Assembly (NCBI RefSeq): GCF_002865645.1
Contig: NW_020194512.1
Coordinates: 3,699,183-3,763,182 of the forward strand
Reading direction: 5' to 3'
Source of the DNA: Hyaloscypha bicolor E
Lineage: Eukaryota; Ascomycota; Leotiomycetes; Helotiales; Hyaloscyphaceae
DNA: 64,000 nucleotides
The position numbers were made by a program, and so were the translations under genes. The notes below the pieces were generated by a model, which saw nothing but the letters and a program-made list of their open reading frames with translations, was not told the origin of the DNA and searched no databases. Positions 20,792-32,772 of the stretch are shown one piece after another. Position 1 is the stretch's first letter; the number at the start of each line of letters is the position of its first letter.

Positions 20792-22410
20792 CCATGTTTA
20801 CAGCATGCCGTTTTTAGGAGCACGGTTGGGTTGGGGGATGGGAAGTTGAGGGGAGCGATTGCAGAGAGGGCTGTTGCGCGTTCAAAACATTGAGGTTGTG
20901 TTGGTACAGCGACGGTTAGTGGTCGGGGTGAGCGTTCTAGGTTGGAAATAGTATGGTTTCCACTCAATCGTGATTGAAGTCAAGTGAGGAAGTAATCAAA
21001 AGTTGAACAATGAAAGGTATTGCAATAGATGTGTAGAGTGATGTAAAACCTGGCCAGGGCATTTTTGTTCTGAAGTGAGTATGACATTACACAAAGGTAG
21101 ACCTTCCTTTTCCGTTCAAACAACTCTTCCCCAGTTTCTGAACCTCACACTCCGCATAATAGAAAAAGAGAGAGATTTCGGCGGAAAATACACACTTTCG
21201 GATCTACTTCTGACGAGGTGGAAGTGGTCGTGATGAGTAGGAGCAGTGTTTGTGTCAAGCTGATCCTCTTTCCTCAATTAGTACACGTTCAAAAACTTCA
21301 GCAACTTGACTTCAAAAACTTACGTCGTAACCACTGGCTCCACTCGAATATAGTTAGTTATCTATATTGTAGGAGGGGTCTCCGCTATTCGCATGCTTCA
21401 TTAAACTTAATGTCCTAGCGAAAGCTATCATTCTCGGCCCCGCAATAAGTGAGTTTAACACTTCCATTGCATGCCAATATATTCTTGGCCTCTTAAGTGA
21501 ATTTCATCAGCATCAGATTAGATGGCGCTACTAGTGCCCCAGAAGTTGTATTCTTGGTGCTCGTCGGGGATATCAACGTCTTCCAGGGTCGATCGGAGAT
21601 CACTCCAAGATTTCGGTAAAATCAGAACTGCAGAAACTGGGGTGATGAGATACGCTTACGTCTTTGCTTAAGAGTCTCTTGAAATGGTGCTGCGGCATGT
21701 TGGAACTGAACGTACGCTGGTACACTATAGTTTATATACCGGATGTATGTATAGAGTGCTTACCCCGCGTGAGCTGAAAAATCAAGTCGTCAACCTCCAA
21801 AACATTGCAACACGGCAGTTGGCGGATAAATCCATACTGACCGCAAAGGGAAAGGAGGGGGAGAAGTACCCCGCTATTTTGGCCCCCACAAACTCATCCT
21901 CCAACGGGAACAACACGCCTTGAATATACATACCAGCGCCTAGGAAAAGGCGTTGGCTCTAGAAAGTTGATTTTTGTTTAGCGGAGAATTATCCAAATAA
22001 AAAGGATGTAAACTTTGTCTGCATACAAATATTGTCCAGAAAACTTTGTATTACCAATTCTCTTTCAGACCCTCGCTGGAACGACGAGAGGAGTTCCAGA
22101 GCAACGAATATAAGGTCACCAAGAATCAGTTCAAATTGAAAGAACACTCCTCCTCTCTAGTGTTGTCGGTGTGTTGCTGTTTTAAGATGGAGGTGCAACT
22201 GCAGCCTCGTGTAGCCTCGTGCCCCACTTCACAAAACAGCCGGTAACGTCACAGAAATTGAAGAAATACCCCACTCCGCTCGACATCAGGCTGAATCCTC
22301 ATCCCCAGTAACTTCTCTACCCCGCCCTATCTTCTCGCCAACATCACGGCCTCTTATTCCTACGAATCTAATTCCAATTCCAAAGAACCGAAGGAAAGAA
22401 AGAAAGAAAG
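20792..22410. other. Intergenic, no gene recognised
   Basis: No convincing gene. Several open frames of 60-80 codons lack motifs and intron support. An AGAAAGAAAG purine run at about 22397-22409 directly precedes the epimerase start codon and likely belongs to its leader. Confidence 0.35.
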
Positions 22411-23530
22411 ATGGCCCAGCAAGCCCCCTTCCAATTCCTCCCCCTCGGCGCCATCATCCAATCCTTCCTCGTCGGAAAAACCAACATCGTGCAATCCTTC
22501 CCCAAGCAATCCCTCTACGTCTCGCACAACGCGCCATTCTTCGGGGAAACGATCGGACGTGTCGCGAACCGTCTCTCGAACGCGAAGATCAACTCCTTGA
22601 ACGGGAAGAGCTATCAATTGGCGGCGAACAACGGGGTTAATGCATTACACGGTGGGCCAGTGGGTTGGGGGAAGAAGGTTTGGGAGGGTCCTACACCTGT
22701 TGGAATACGGACGGTAGAGGGGTTACAGGGAGCAAGGCTGGAGGGTGGAGAGAGTGTGGAGTTTAAGCTTCGGAGTGAGGATGGAGATGAAGGGTATCCC
22801 GGGACGGTGGATGTTAGTGTTGTTTATACGGCTGGGACGCAGAAAGAGGGGGATAAAGAGGTTAGAGTTTTGGGGATTGAGTATGAGGTTAAATTGGTAG
22901 GGGATGAGGTTGAGGAGACGGTTGTTAATGTAACGAACCATTCGTGAGTTCCCCCATTTCTATATTAATTTTGAAGGTAGAAGAGAAAAGAGAGAGGACA
23001 GGGGCTAATGAAAAAACAGGTATTTTAACCTCACCGGCAAAGACACAATTGAAGGCACCGAAGTCACGCTCTGTTCCTCACACTACCTACCCGTCGACGA
23101 AGGCGGAATCCCAACATCCAGTTCTACAGGAACTTATTCCGGCGTTACCGCAAACAAGACCTTTACGTTAGGACCTGTGGAGCCAGATATCGATGATTGC
23201 TTTGTCGTCGACCCTTCAAAAGCCTCCTCAATTCCGATCGACACTCGACAAGAATCGCTGCACAAGGTCGTCACCGCCTATCATCCGGACACGAAGATCC
23301 ATTTGGAGGTCCTGACCACGGAACCGGCATTCCAGTTTTATACGGGGAAGTATATTGAGGTTCCTGAGGTGGAGGGAGTGGAAGCGAGAGGACCGAGGAG
23401 CGGCTTTTGTGTTGAGCCGAGTAGGTATGTTAATGCGGTTAATGTGCCGGAGTGGAGGGGGCAGGTCGTGCTGAAGAAGGGGGAGGTGTATGGGAGTCGG
23501 ATTGTTTATCGGGGGTGGTATGACCAGTGA
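22411..23530 (+). CDS. Aldose 1-epimerase (galactose mutarotase)
   Basis: Two exons, 22411-22943 and 23020-23530, joined in phase across a 76-bp GT-AG intron, encode 347 aa. The join falls within the family signature TNHSYFNLTG. Other landmarks are the substrate-binding GRVANRL near residue 50, LHGG near 79, EGYPG in 'GDEGYPGT', the acidic PDIDDCF, and CVEPSRYVNA, in which the Glu is the expected catalytic base. Members interconvert alpha and beta anomers of galactose, glucose and related sugars, in the cytosol when no signal peptide is present, as here. The length is typical. It feeds the Leloir pathway or general sugar use; no galactose gene neighbours are seen. Confidence 0.93.
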
Positions 23531-24346
23531 CCGAGAGAAGAGCACAGAAGAGACGATTCTTGCATATAAATCATTGTGGGGATTAGAAGAAGATTCATGG
23601 GAAGGAAAGGTAATCTCCGGCTTGATGCTTTCGAGGTTCACCTTCCCCTTAACTTTACCCCGCCATCTCCAGTTTCTGATATGTTGCCAGAGTTACCGAG
23701 CTTCATTTTCTGAAGATGCTCCGGCAGGAATTTCTCCATAAAAGGGAGTAGACGACCAGAGGCTAAAGATGAAATACCGAACTGCTCGGAGATGAGCAGA
23801 AAAGTGAAGCTTCGCCCGCAGCACTTACGGAGTACTGCCGAAGCGTCACATGACCCCGCCCAAACAGCCTCGGCATCTCCAGCGCCAGCAAATACCCCTA
23901 CCCTTGCCAGTTTCGTCATGGGCGCCGGATCCGTCCACCTCTCGCAAACGGCCATTTTTCACATGTAAATCAGGAAATGCACCAATGGAATCGCCCGGAA
24001 TGACGAAATAATGCATCACATGACAGAGTGTGAAGAAGCGCAGGAAGCTTCCTGGATCCTGACCGGCAGCTGATGCGAAATTTGGGGTGGCCTGGCCTGG
24101 TCTGGGGATGGCGTGGATTGGAATGCGAAGGACCCGAGAGGGAACATGTGAAAACGAGGAGCGCGTGCGACCGAGCTACAAGAATAATCTCACGCTGGCG
24201 GACCATCCTCTTCAACTTCAATTCATTCTACCCTCCTCACCTCACCTACGAACTGAATTGTGCTTGTCCTCGCTCCCTCCCTCCCTCCCTCCTTTAGATT
24301 TGGCAGACATCGAGATTGTGATTCGAAGTACGAGAGACAGAGCAAG
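23531..24346. other. Intergenic, with pyrimidine-rich promoter tract
   Basis: No gene seen. A run of CCCTCCCT-type repeats at about 24270-24294 lies some 55 bases before the ATG of the following gene. Such CT-rich tracts are common just upstream of highly transcribed fungal genes. Confidence 0.4.
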
Positions 24347-26192
24347 ATGTCGAAGACCTTCACCCAAGCAGACGTCGCATCGCACAACAAGCCCAACGAT
24401 CTCTACATTATTGTCGACGAGGATGTCTACGACCTGACTGCGTTCCAAGATGAGCATCCTGGTACCTATCGCTCCCCTCCCCAATCCCAATTCCCATCCC
24501 CAAATCACAAGAGAGAGAGGTGGGTTGACGCCGTGCAACAACAGGCGGAAAGAAAATCCTCACCCGCGTAGCAGGCAAAGATGCCTCGAAGCAGTTCTGG
24601 AAATACCACAACGAAGGCATACTCAAGAAATACAAAGGCAAGCTGCAAGTCGGCTCTCTAAACACCAAAGCCGCGTCCGCGCCTCCGAAGGTGGAAGAGA
24701 AGAAGGAGCCCGTGAAGCCGAAGGCGGAGAGCGGGGCCGTGGTTCCTGTCCCTGCTGCTGCGCCGGACAGAGAGATGTCAGAGGCTCTGGAGCCATTTGG
24801 AGATCTGATCCCGTTCGCGGATCCGAGTTGGTATCAAGGCGTGAGCTTCCCTCTCCTTCCCGGAGCTATCTCCGCAATGACATGATCTAACATTGGGACA
24901 GTACCACTCCCCCTACTTCAGCGAGACGCACGCCGCTCTGCGAGCTGAAATCCGCGAATGGGTCACCAACGAAATCGAGCCCTTCGTCGGCGAATGGGAT
25001 GAGGCGCGCAAGGTGCCAGACGAAATCTACAAGCAGATGGGCACGCGCGGATACCTGGCTGGATTGATGGGAATGCACTACCCCGCCGAGTACACCAATA
25101 ACCGCATCAAGTCCGTTGCGCCCGAGAAATGGGATCTGTTCCACGAGTTGCTGCTCACGGACGAGCTCTCGCGCGCTGCCTCTGGCGGGTTTGTTTGGAA
25201 CGTCATTGGAGGATTCGGCATCGGTTGTCCGCCTCTTGTAAAGTTCGGCAAGAAGGAATTGGTGAAGAGGATCCTGCCCGAGATCTTGAATGGCGATAAG
25301 AGGATCTGTCTCGCGATCACGGAGCCGGATGCGGGCAGCGATGTCGCGAATCTAGGGTGCGAGGCCGTGTTGAGCGAGGATGGGAAGCATTATATTGTCA
25401 ATGGGGAGAAGAAGTGGATTACGAATGGAGTGTGGTGTGATTACTTCACTACTGCTGTGCGTACTGGTACCAAGGAGAGCGGGATGAATGGTGTCTCTGT
25501 GCTCCTCATCGAACGTTCATTCGGCGGAGTTAGTACGCGGAAGATGGACTGTCAGGGCGTGTGGTCGAGCGGCACGACGTACATCACTTTCGAAGACGTG
25601 AAGGTCCCCGTTGAGAACTTGATCGGAAAGGAGAATCAGGGATTCAAAGGTATGTCCCCCTTCCTCCCTCTTCTGACATAGCTAACATCTCTCTGAAGTG
25701 ATCATGACGAACTTCAACCACGAACGCATCGGTATCATCATCCAATGCATCCGCTTCTCCCGCGTCTGCTACGAGGAATCCATAAAGTACGCCCACAAGC
25801 GCCGGACATTCGGTAAGAAACTCATCGAGCACCCGGTTATCCGTCTCAAGCTCGCGCATATGGCGCGGCAAATCGAAGCTTCCTACTCCTGGCTGGAGTC
25901 CCTCATCCACCAAATTTCCAACATGCCGGAGCAATTGGCGATGTTGAGATTGGGCGGCCCAATCGCAGGCTTGAAGGCACAAGCAACGGTTACTTTTGAG
26001 TTCTGTGCTAGAGAGGCGAGTCAGATTTTCGGAGGGTTGTCATACAGCAGAGGGGGACAGGGAGGCAAGGTCGAGAGGCTGTATAGAGATGTGCGTGCGT
26101 ATGCTATTCCTGGAGGATCAGAGGAGATTATGTTGGATTTGAGTATTAGGCAGAGTTTGAGGGTGGGGAAGGTGCTGGGGATGAAGCTGTAG
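24347..26192 (+). CDS. Cytochrome b5 / acyl-CoA dehydrogenase fusion
   Basis: Four exons in phase (24347-24461, 24545-24840, 24902-25649, 25699-26192; introns 83, 61, 49 bp) encode 550 aa. Residues 1-80 are a cytochrome b5 domain: TQADVASHN, the heme-ligating HPGG rebuilt across intron 1, and the second His in WKYHNEG. A Lys/Pro/Ala-rich linker of about 50 residues follows. The rest is an acyl-CoA dehydrogenase: N-terminal helical part (YFSETHAALRAEIREW), the CLAITEPDAGSDVA flavin-loop motif, NGEKKWITNG, and a C-terminal helical domain with ERIGIIIQ, RRTFGKKL, QIFGG and a PGGSEEIM end. In this family Glu or Asp near the end acts as catalytic base. Such b5-ACAD proteins occur in many fungi; role in fatty or branched acyl-CoA oxidation is likely, with the b5 domain as possible electron acceptor. 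No organelle signal is obvious. Confidence 0.93.
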
Positions 26193-26954
26193 GTGGCGGT
26201 TGGGCCGAGGACGAGTGAGAGACGAGCGAGGGACCTGGATCAAGTCTTGGGTAAAGAAAAGGCGTGGTGCGGCAGGCAGAATTGTACTTTAGAACGCTTT
26301 CCGTGGATTTTCCTCGGGTGTCAGGCAAAGGAGAATAGAAATTCGTCCTCCAGGGACACCATCTACTTGCTTCGAAGAAAACGTGAGCGGACTAAGTGAG
26401 TATTGAGCTTCGTGGCAAGCCGACTGGTTCCCGCCCCCCTTCTGTTCTCAGAGAGTAGATAACTTGTTCATGTTCAAACGTCTGGGAACATCTCAACGGG
26501 GTCGGTTATCTCTTTTAAAGCGGACTTATTGCACATTTGTTTTCGATAACGTCTGGTGCTCATCACGTGTTGACTCTGGGCAATCCCCGGAATGTCAGCG
26601 CCAAGCCTCCCCCCTGGCCTCCCTCGTCTTCTCTTCATCCATCAACAACTCTAGCACGTGAATGCAGCGCGATCGACTCCATGGAAGCATTGCCAATTCA
26701 TCGATGGTTTGGACACAAAGGGGTGGGGATTGAGAGGAGAAGCAGACTCTTCTACACGATGCTTCCAAAGAAAGAGTCTTCAACTTTTCAAGCCTCAACG
26801 CCTCGAATGAAAAGCACTGCGTACTTACAGCCATTTACGCCTAGCGGCCACGAGTCTGCCTCTCCTCAATCAAAAACTGTCCCTGGCCAAAAGCCGTTCG
26901 CCTCATCAGACAAAAATCAACACTGTTTTCCCTAATTGAGACGAGTGTCTCCAG
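26193..26954. other. 3' flank of the b5-ACAD gene, no gene recognised
   Basis: Only short frames without motifs; the longest (26537-26935) is low-complexity and unsupported by any intron or domain. Confidence 0.35.
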
Positions 26955-26962
26955 ATTCTGCG

Positions 26963-27482
26963 CAGGGTAGGGAATAGTCTAGACTGTAGTCTGAGACTAT
27001 AGTCTAATAATAAAAAAATCAGACTGCGATCTCCTTTAAATAGACTAGACTAAGGTTACTCAGGACTAGACTAGACTATAATAGAAATACCCAGATCATA
27101 GTCCAGACCGCAGTTTACTTAGTCTATACACGTGATTTTTTTATTCTTGGAATTCTTTTAAAAGGCTTTTTATAAAGATTAAAGTTTATTATTCTTTATA
27201 TTTATATAAATAATAAAGTTTATATAAAAGTAAAAATTATTATTTAAAAATTGAATATAATTTAATACTTGATTACGTGCTTGAATAGTTATGTAATAAG
27301 TTATTAGGCCGAGTTTAGTATCTCATAGGCTTAAAAAGAGGCCGTATATCTAAGCAGAGCTAATTCTCTAGACTCAGATCAGACTGGAGTCCAGATCGCA
27401 ATTCGGGGCTTTGCACCGTAGTCTGAATCAAGTAAACTAGACTGGACTACGCTCCTCTGAGACCGGACTATTCCCTACCCTG
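26963..27482. mobile_element. hAT-type MITE (520 bp) with 8-bp target duplication
   Basis: Ends CAGGGTAGGGAATAGTC and the exact inverse GACTATTCCCTACCCTG. Perfect 8-bp duplications ATTCTGCG flank it at 26955-26962 and 27483-27490. Many short subterminal copies of AGTCTAGACT-like motifs occur on both sides, as is usual for hAT transposase binding regions. The centre (about 27130-27300) is AT-rich with no coding capacity. It belongs to a different family from the MITEs at 8475 and 31989, judging by its ends. Confidence 0.93.
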
Positions 27483-27568
27483 ATTCTGCGCCTGGCGAGA
27501 TTGTGTCTCCCTAGATAGGTACAAATTCAGCCTTAAACGTCACATTAGTCAATTCGCAATTCTCATGT

Positions 27569-27952
27569 TTGACCTCACTTTCTTTTCTCGCAGCAGTCGA
27601 GATGGCTACAGGGTTTCGATGGAGGTTTCGTGAAATAGGTATCGGCTGGAAGGAAAGACGAGGGCAAGCTGACGGAAATAGCTACAACGACTGCACCACC
27701 GCTGTTGACAAAAGCTTGATCTTTACCGATCCTCACGACGGCAGCATCTATTTGAGTGTTGATACTAGCAATGCGTTCGGGGGTGTGGCAACTGATGTGG
27801 TCATGATTGTCTCAAAGGCGGAATTCACGCATGGATTGTTCATCGCCGTGATCAACAATATGCCAGGCGGATACTGTGGTAGTCGAGCGCAACTTTTTTC
27901 TTCTTCGTCCCAAGGTTGGTTAGTAAGCACGCCGCTTCTACTCAGGCACTAA
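27569..27952 (+). CDS. Unidentified 127-codon open frame
   Basis: Open frame just right of the MITE. The central part, YNDCTTAVDKSLIFTDP to GLFIAVINNMPGGYCG, has a folded, secreted-protein-like look with two cysteines, whereas both termini look non-coding. An ATG at 27602 follows a pyrimidine-rich stretch ending CTCGCAG, which resembles a splice acceptor, so the true start may lie in an upstream exon on the far side of the MITE. No family recognised. Confidence 0.3.
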   Translation: MTSLSFLAAVEMATGFRWRFREIGIGWKERRGQADGNSYNDCTTAVDKSLIFTDPHDGSIYLSVDTSNAFGGVATDVVMIVSKAEFTHGLFIAVINNMPGGYCGSRAQLFSSSSQGWLVSTPLLLRH

Positions 27953-28659
27953 TCACCCTCGGCTCACCTCTCCTCACCTTGCTCACCTGAGCAGCCTGAG
28001 CAACCTGAGTAGTCCCTGAGCAGCCCCTGAGTAGTGCCTACTTCTCACTTACGTAGTTAATCTCCAATTAGACTGGATATAGACTAGGGCCTTTTCATTT
28101 CATTTTTATCAAGTTTTAGCGACAATCCCTAGGAAGCCCAAATAGGCTCCTAAGGATCCCGAACTAGACCCTTATGAAAATAAATCTATATTATTTTAAA
28201 TTTTTAAATAATAATATATATTCTTAAAATTTAATTTTATAATTATACGTAATAACTATATTATTATTAATAAAGATATATTTAAACTTTAGAAATCTTA
28301 GAACTAACAATTATAGTAGTTTAGAGCAGTATAAATTAATTCATCGCGTTTTGCAGGAGGGGGGGCGCTAAAAAGTAATGCGCGCCTTTATTTTAGCGCG
28401 AAATGCACTGATTTTTACAAAGCACTATATGAGGCTTAGCCTGTGGCTGACATCGTGCGACACAGGTGTTCGATAAGAGAGGCGTGCAGCTTATTAAGGC
28501 GATGGAGAAAACTTCAAAACTCCGAGAGACTGCTCGAGCATAGCTACAGCCAGTCCTGGCGGTCCACTCGGCCAAACGCTGACGCCACAAGTTACAAGCA
28601 TAATTGCGGTTGTTCCTTTGCCATACGTAATCCAAACTTTATTCTTCGGCTGGGAGGCA
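27953..28659. other. Short degenerate repeats and an AT-rich patch
   Basis: Positions 27960-28050 hold several imperfect copies of a CCTGAGCA/CCTGAGTA motif. Positions 28180-28340 are AT-rich. A small inverted pair GCGCTAAAA / TTTTAGCGC occurs at about 28367-28400. Probably remnants of small repeats. The end of this region is the promoter side of the NLR gene. Confidence 0.45.
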
Positions 28660-31600
28660 ATGAGTTCGGCGGCAACGAAGACGTCCAAGAGCGAGTTGTG
28701 TTGCTTCTGTTTTCGCCCCAATGGCAATTCAGACAGAGAATCGGAGTCCCGGGTCAAGCAAGTGAGTTCTCTACCACTGTGTAACCTCGTTTTGCTGTTT
28801 GGTGTTTTCTAACAAGCCATTTATTCAATGTAGGTACCCTCGCCTTCAGGGTCTCAAAGCGTGTCGAAAGTCCCAGTGACAAAACTGAACGAAGCCTCTG
28901 GCCCCTTCATACTCAGCAATGATGCGCCAGCCTCTGCAGAGAGCTTGAAGATGACACGAAAGAGCAAAACCCCAAAAACATCTCACACCTGAGCCATCGA
29001 TTCAAGCAAGTTGTGGGAAAGGGCTTTTGAAAATCTCAAAGATTCGGGAAAGCATAAAGACATCATTGCAATTATCAAGGATCATTTAGTAGACACCAAG
29101 CCCCCCTCTTCTGATGGCAGAATGGACCCCAACTCTACCACCTCTGCCAGCAAGATCGATGTCAAAACTACCGAACTTGATTCCGAGATCGATGCCGGCG
29201 AATGCTTTAGAGAGGCCAAAGATGAGATCTCGCAAGAGGGCGAACATCTGGAAAGTACCACAAGAGAATTTGTCCAGAAAACGGTCTCCGTGCTGAATAT
29301 GACCTTATCGATTGGTGATGTGGCGGTGAGCTTTGATCCGGTTCACGCTGCTCTCCCATGGGCCGCGATTCGCACTGTGCTGCTCGTAAGTGACATCCTC
29401 ATAGGGAAATTTATGACGAGACGGAGAGTAAAGTTCTCAGTTCTTGATCACTAACCAATATCTGCCTCCAGCTCATAACTGCTTATGGAAATTTAAAGGC
29501 CCAGATGCTCAGCGCGATTTCGAGAATCTCGTCGCTAGTCTTCTACTGCGAATCATACTACACTTTATATCTCGCCAGCGATACCAGCCTTTCCAACCAT
29601 GAGAGCGCCCTAAATGAGCTGGAAGCGTCTATTACCGAGGTGTATAGCCAATCGCTGCTGTGTCTGGGCTTCATCTTTCAACACGGTCGCAGCTGGAATA
29701 ATGCCATCACTGCTCCTTTCAAACTTGGAGACATGGATAAATACACTCAAGGTCTTGTTGAGAGCGGGAACAAGCTCGAACACGCTGCTAGCTACTGTGA
29801 CAAACATGGAAATCACGAATCTCGTCTCATGATCGTAAAGCTGCACGAGCTCGCGAAGGATTTCCTTCAGCTCAGGCTCGATGACGCAGAGCGGCTAAAG
29901 GCTGTACAGTATGTCTAGATTCGTTCCGCTACAATAACTCAAGCCCTCGGCTTTCTAAAATCTAATTTTATTTAGAGACGGCAATGCTCGGATCGAGAAG
30001 AAGCTCGACAATCGCGAGAATAAGTACGCCCTTGAAAGGCTGGGGATCGCAAACGGCGTTTCGTTCGAGTGTTTAGATCCAGAGGAATGCCATGAGTGCC
30101 ATCGTGGGACTCGAGTCGCTCTCCTTAAAGACATATATTGTCACGTGCTGCGCACAGGCGTATATATAGCTTCTTCACCGCCCTTAGGGCACCATGATTC
30201 ATACATATTCATACCAAACACATACATTTCCACTTCCACAGCTTGTCCAGGCCGTGACATATATGCATGGGTCGACGATGCAGACTCGTCACCCGTGTTT
30301 TGGCTGCAGGGCAAAGCTGGGACGGGCAAATCTACCATATCTCAGACAGTAGCGACACAGTACGATTCTTTGAGGGCCCTTGGCGCGAGCTTCTTTATCA
30401 AGAGGGGTGCAGGCCTCCGAGACAAAGCAGCACGGATCTTCTCAACGATTGCGCATCAGCTGGCTCATCGCTTGCCTCTCTTTTCGAAGTATTTGGTCGA
30501 CGCAATTGAAGAGATCTCTGACATTCCCCACGAGAACATAAAGACGCAGTTTGAGACTTTTATTCTAGGTCCACTGAAGAAGATCCAACCAGATCCATCC
30601 GGAACTTCATCTCCTGAGATGCTTGTCATTGTTATCGACGCCATAGATGAGTGTGATTCTCATGATCAAGTCAGGCTCGTTATCGCTCAATTGCCGCGCC
30701 TGAATGAAATATCTTGGGTTCGTGTCAAATGCTTCGTCACAAGCCGACCGGAAATCCCGATACTGGTAGAATTTCACAAGATCACTAGTTCCTACAGACC
30801 TCTTGTTCTCCAGGACATTAGCGAAGATGTCGTGAAGGCCGACATATCTGTATACCTTCAATCGAGCCTTTCTAAAATCAGGGACGAATACAATCTATTT
30901 AATACACTTTGCCCTCTTGAATCCAACTGGCCCGGACAGACAGACCTTGACATACTTGTTGAGATGTCCTTTCCGCTCTTCATCTTCGCAAAAACTGTTT
31001 GCCGATTTGTTAAAGACTACGAGCTGGGAGGCTACCCCGAAGTACAGAGGAAGAAGGTTTTTGACTATCGGGAATTTCGAAGCAGAGGACAGCATTTTCA
31101 TCTCCACGCGACATATCTTCCAATACTAGAACGAATACTTCCAGATCCCTTACAAAAGGAAGACGGCGGTCACTTTGAAGAGAACAGAAGCAACATACTC
31201 GAGGAATTCCGCGACATTGTGGGCGCAATCATTAATCTCGCCGACCCTCTTCCGGTAGCTTCATTGGCTCGATTGATTAACAAGGAAACGCGCGGCGTTT
31301 TGAACATGCTTAATACCCTTCAGTCTGTTCTGAATGTCCCCACCGACCCCGAAACCCCTGTCAAGTTATTTCACCTGTCCTTCCGAGACTTCCTGGTCAA
31401 TCGGGAGGAAAATCCTTTCTACATTTATGAAGTGAAAACCCATGAAAATTTGGTGGATGGTTGTCTTCTCCTGCTTTCGAAGCACCTACACAGAAACATG
31501 GTAGGCTTGAAAGAGCCCGGAAAACTCCGGATCGACATAGACCAAGGAAAGGTGAGAGAATTATTGGCCTCAGATATTCGGTACGCGTGCCTCTATTGGG

Positions 31601-31988
31601 TCTCCCATTTGACAAAGAGCGAGAGGCGCATCCGAGATGGCGATATGGTGCACATTTTCCTCAGTGAACATTTCCTGTATTGGCTCGAAGCGCTTAGCCT
31701 GCTAGGCAGCACATCCGACAGCATCGGTCTGATTGACACACTTCGAAATCTTGTAGAGGTGAGATTCGCTGTCTCATGGCATTAAATTCAGAGCTTCACA
31801 CTGATTCGCATTGCAGGACGGCAGCAACAGCGTTGAGCTATCTGGCTTCCTTTATGACGCATGGCGCTTCGTTCTTCAAAACCGCTGGATTATTAATCAT
31901 GCACCGCTTCAGCTTTACTTTTGTGCCATTTTTGCCCCGGAGAGCAGTATCATTAAAGCCAAGGCTCGAGATGCATATGAAGAACGGC
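28660..31988 (+). pseudogene. NLR-like protein, N-terminal and NACHT half
   Basis: Five exons joined in phase: 28660-28761, 28834-29385, 29472-29908, 29976-31758, 31817-31988. The N-terminus has a Ser-rich tail followed by LWERAFENLKDSGKHKDI, the start of the NACHT_N region of fungal NWD-type NLRs. The NACHT domain follows: Walker A GKAGTGKSTIS (about 30310-30342), FFIKRGAG, Walker B MLVIVIDAIDECD (about 30619-30657), CFVTSRPE, and a helical tail ending NRWIINHAPLQLY. Fungal NACHT-WD40 proteins are STAND sensors involved in incompatibility or immunity. Lesions: an in-frame TGA (28990-28992) in exon 2, and a 776-bp MITE after the last base shown. A stretch at about 30130-30260 reads through but looks foreign to the family and may be an unspliced intron. 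Confidence 0.85.
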
Positions 31989-32764
31989 CAGTGTGGGCTC
32001 CGATAAATTATCGATCGAAATTATCGATTAGTAATCGTTATCGGCTAAGCGATCGATAAACGATCGATATCGATAATTATCGTCGATAAAAGTGGGCCCA
32101 GCCATTAAGCGAGCCCCATTACGGCTTACTAGTTCAATTATAAACCGATTAGTATTAAGATTAGTATAAAAGTATACTATTATTACTATACTATTAGACT
32201 TTTTAACTTTTCATTTAATAGTCTATTATATAACGTAGACTAGCTAGTATTTGATCCAGTTATCGATAATTCCATTGATAAAAGTGGGCCCAGCCAGCCA
32301 TTAAGCGAGCCCATCGATAATTCCATCGATAAAAGTGGGCCCAGCCAGCCATTAAGCGAGCCCATCGATAATTCCATCGATAATAGTGGGTCCCAGGGCC
32401 TTGGCAATACTACAGGGCCACTACAGGGCCAATACGCTAGATTTATAGGCCTTAGACCGCCTTTATAGTACTAAATCTATTAATAATAGTGGGTCCAGGG
32501 CCTTAGTAGTACTACAGGGCTACTACAGGGCTAATGCGCTATATTTATAGGCCTTATACCGCCTTTACTAAATCGGAATTCTGCTATAGTAAAGAAAAGG
32601 TAGTATGAGGCCTATAAATATAGCGCATTGGCCCTGTAGTGGCCCTGTAGTATTGCCAAGGCCTTAGTTCGATAATTATCGTAATCGATGGTCGATTATC
32701 GATTATCGAAAAATTAGCGCGATTATCTAATCGTCGCTTATCGAGCTTATCGGAGCCCACACTG
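31989..32764. mobile_element. hAT-type MITE (776 bp) splitting the NLR gene
   Basis: Ends CAGTGTGGGCTCCGATAA and its exact inverse, flanked by perfect 8-bp duplications AGAACGGC (31981-31988 and 32765-32772). The interior is rich in ATCGAT/TATCGATAA motifs near both ends, with a 51-bp tandem repeat and a longer duplicated 'TGGGTCCAGGGCCTT' unit that also occurs inverted near 32600-32670. There is no transposase. Exact excision with one duplication rejoins the NACHT and WD40 halves in frame. Confidence 0.94.
32262..32388 (+). repeat. 51-bp tandem repeat within the MITE
   Basis: Copies at 32262-32312 and 32313-32363 are nearly identical (one difference seen), and a partial third copy runs to about 32388. 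Each starts ATCGATAATTCCAT and ends TTAAGCGAGCCC. A diverged copy occurs at about 32073-32117. Confidence 0.9.
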
Positions 32765-32772
32765 AGAACGGC

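Noticed and set aside
26537..26935. 132-codon plus-strand frame
   Set aside because: Low complexity, no intron signals, no recognisable domain.
27960..28050. Possible CRISPR-like or regulatory repeat array
   Set aside because: The CCTGAGCA-type copies are short, irregularly spaced and degenerate; nothing supports a CRISPR array in this eukaryotic sequence.
30130..30260. Additional NLR domain between N-terminal region and NACHT
   Set aside because: The segment is open but unlike the family and resembles an unspliced intron with a duplicated GACATATAT at its borders; left undecided rather than called a domain.
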